A stretch of 64,000 nucleotides of DNA from Lunularia cruciata. Lineage: Eukaryota > Streptophyta > Marchantiopsida > Lunulariales > Lunulariaceae. Where the stretch lies: positions 20,064,243 to 20,128,242 of the forward strand of contig OX419761.1 of the NCBI GenBank assembly GCA_948567375.1. Direction: 5' to 3'. This document shows positions 61,833 through 64,000 of this stretch, piece by piece. Positions within the stretch are counted from its first letter, which is position 1; every line of letters begins with the position of its first letter. Below the pieces are notes generated by a model. The model was not told the DNA's origin. It saw only the letters and a list, made by a program, of their open reading frames with translations, and searched no databases. The position numbers and the translations under genes are program-made.

Positions 61833-63217
61833 AAAACAGTGGTATCCCGTTTCACTAGCTGGTAATTTTTGCTGTTGATGACGGCATACACCTAAATGCT
61901 CGCGGGTTCTGGGTAAGTAAGTAAATGTTCTGCTTCTTTCTCCAGCCGGACGGAAAGAAAAAAGACTTTACGCACCCACTCCACCTAAGAAGAGCACTTA
62001 ATAAACCCCATGGCACGTGTATGATCATGATCCACAATGATTACTGGGCTAAGCAGCCACTTGGCCACAATCGGCAAACCTCCCCGGCGATGCCCTAACG
62101 GGCCGGGATGCTGATCCCGAAGATCCCTACTACGAGAAACTTTGTGTTTCTGTGGTTGCAGCTCACCTTTCCAGCGCCGCCATCTACGAAAATCTTTTGC
62201 TTGTACATCAACCGTCGATAGTAACTATAGAGAGATAACGGCCGTGAGATGTATTAATACTTAATGAGGATAATTTTGTGTAGAGATAAAGAACCCAATG
62301 ATTGTGGTGGGCCTGATTTTGGTCGTAAGAATGTCGGGATGTGAGCAAAGTCTTTGCTTTTCCTCCATGACGTGCATTGTAGGACTTTAGCTTGTCCTGA
62401 CCTTTAACGTTCCTACCGTGCTCGAAATAGAAAACGCTCATGTAAGACTACGGTACTGTAGAACTGTAGCTGCCAATACTTTTCCATATGGTGAGGGATG
62501 GAAATCTACTGGAGACTCGATCTATCGGTCAATTGATAAAGCAGGATCAATGTAGATCCACTTCACAGAGAGAACTCCATATTCGATTAAAACTTTGACG
62601 TGGAGTGGTTGAATGGACACTGTAGATAGGTCAGTCAATCTGCAAAAGAGGAATTTCGTCTCTGTACTACTCTGTATATAATTTCTCATTGTCGTCCTGA
62701 GGCAACGAGATCTGAGCAATGAGAGTGATTGCTTTTTATTCTCTCGTCTCTTCTCTTGTTAAATATTTGCATAAGTGAGAGTAGTGCCCTGACAGCAGCC
62801 CGTTTGACGAAATATAGCTGAAGATATCGGGCCCATGAGTTTGGTAACTGGGAAACGGAAGGATGAGCTTTATTCTTGTTTCTATTTCTCCTTCAGTGCA
62901 ACCTGCTCCTGCTGCTGATAAGACTCAATTAATTGAACATTAACATTCCCTTTAAGACTATCCTCATCCGCGGATGGTCACCATAAACCTCTAACCTCAA
63001 CCCGTAGCCCATGTCCCGAGAAAGCTTCATGGATTCTCCGCCGTTCATAGTGCAAACTTGCTATGTTCCAGACCCATCTGCTAATCCTACACTTGAGAAC
63101 GAACTTCGAGATCAAGTTCATAATTGAGCCCGGTTATTGTTTGAAAGGTACCGGTATTCACCGGTCCGAAGCCTGGACAAGACAGTAGGCGACAAATTGC
63201 CATCAAAAAGTGACTAA
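61833..63217. other. Intergenic, no supported gene
   Basis: A minus-strand stretch at about 62,215-61,983 is open for roughly 75 codons without an ATG, containing GLPIVAKWLLSPVIIVDHDH. It shows no splice sites or motifs I can rely on. Nothing else was recognised. Confidence 0.35.
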
Positions 63218-63582
63218 TTAATATGCTGGCTGATTAAGCCCTTTCGTGTAAATTGTATCACCTGATGTGCAGGGGGACGTCGTGGGTAATATCACTTTTT
63301 CCGGATCCACCACGTCCTTGAAGTTATTGGGAGAAGCTCTGTGCTTATCCTAAAATTATGATGATGCCGGATACTCGGGCTAATGGCTCTATATCTCATT
63401 CTCATTATTTCTTGAGTCCTTTCTTCAATCTTTTCGTTTTGTAACTTTCTTACCCGGATGTACTGCGCAAATCAAACATCAGTCTTTTGTCGTCGTTGAG
63501 GGCCGGGATGCCATTGAAGTCAAACTTCGATACGGCTTGAGTGTTGTTGAGAATGTTTGGGAGGTGATTGCATCTCTTGGGA
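63218..63582 (-). CDS. Candidate last two exons of an unrecognised gene running off the right edge
   Basis: Minus strand. One exon of about 129 bases (about 63582-63454) encodes a stretch including SKFDFNGIPALNDDKRLMFD and ends at a strong GTAAGA donor. After a 115-bp intron with a GCACAG acceptor, a second exon (63338 to the stop at 63218) encodes SPNNFKDVVDPEKVILPTTS and ends ...NQPAY. Phases match (2 then 1), codon content looks coding, and the intron is as short as several in the phosphate transporter. Upstream exons may lie near 63,840-63,930, where two frames are open, and beyond the window. No family is recognised, and the exon 1 acceptor is uncertain. Confidence 0.4.
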
Positions 63583-64000
63583 CTTTCAAGTCAAAAGGTT
63601 TCTACAAATCTAGCTTCTTGTAATATCACAAATAGAAATTCAAAGTTCTCTTTTTTGGCCATTTAAAGAACTGTACTGTATGTGGTATCTCCATCTGTCT
63701 GAGATTCCTTCATAAAAATACGTTCACTTAAATTCGATAAGATTCTTCTATCTATCTACAATTGTACCCAGCTTTCGTACACAAGCTCTGATTCCCCCGT
63801 GCTCCCGAGTACGACTGCTCTCCATAACGGGTTAACTTGTATTCCATGTCCACCAGTCGGAATCGTACTCGATCGAGTCGATCACTCCCACGTTGGTGAA
63901 GATCCAGGTTCCATGAGGTGATTCCCCCTTTAAAATCCTTTATTTCAGTTATTTGGTAAAGAGCAGATGAAATACGATCTGAAGGACAAGATACGGCGTC

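Noticed and set aside
1-64000. CRISPR arrays, operons, rRNA or tRNA genes
   Set aside because: No regularly spaced repeats and no intact B-box/cloverleaf sequence were found by eye. Introns and LTR elements show a plant nuclear context.

Overview
The window looks like nuclear DNA of a non-seed land plant, most likely a bryophyte. Three things point there. Genes carry short GT-AG introns. There is a multi-exon gene for a PiT/PTB-type Na+/phosphate symporter, a family kept in streptophyte algae and early land plants and lost from seed plants. There is also an intronless ERF factor of the ESR/STEMIN/LAXR type. Species cannot be fixed from sequence alone.

Region 1 (1 to about 32,300) is one nest of LTR retrotransposon fossils with almost no CpG. 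The oldest layer is a plus-strand Ty3/gypsy-like element whose halves lie at 2,637-6,959 and 31,176-32,300. It is split by element D (6,960-10,116) and by a large minus-strand relative, G (10,122-31,175). G was then hit by a solo LTR (14,267-15,120), by two chromodomain-bearing chromoviruses of one family (A, 15,371-20,972, minus; B, 23,831-29,315, plus) and by a solo LTR of that family (C, 30,349-30,774). A, B and C have 5-bp target duplications that I could read. Another element (E) runs off the left edge. The A/B/C LTRs carry perfect heat-shock-element arrays upstream of a TATA box.

Region 2 (32,300-33,840) is AT-rich spacer with a (TA)30 microsatellite and a 102-bp tandem duplication.

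Region 3 (33,840-39,135) holds the phosphate symporter gene: 11 exons, 595 residues, with all splice phases consistent.

Region 4 (39,136-53,600) is gene-poor. It contains several copies of a short, apparently undescribed SINE-like retroposon ending near GCGGTCGCCTTT. Copies are 5'-truncated to different lengths, down to about 21 bp, and five of the six have 10-13-bp target duplications.

Region 5 (53,609-54,784) is the ERF gene on the minus strand, with a perfect 14-bp-arm palindrome about 360 bp upstream of its start codon.

Region 6 (55,200-64,000) is mostly non-coding. Two weakly supported spliced genes may be present: a small plus-strand gene starting at 61,062 behind a TATAAATA box, and the last exons of a minus-strand gene at 63,218-63,582 that continues off the right edge. 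No tRNA, rRNA or CRISPR was seen.
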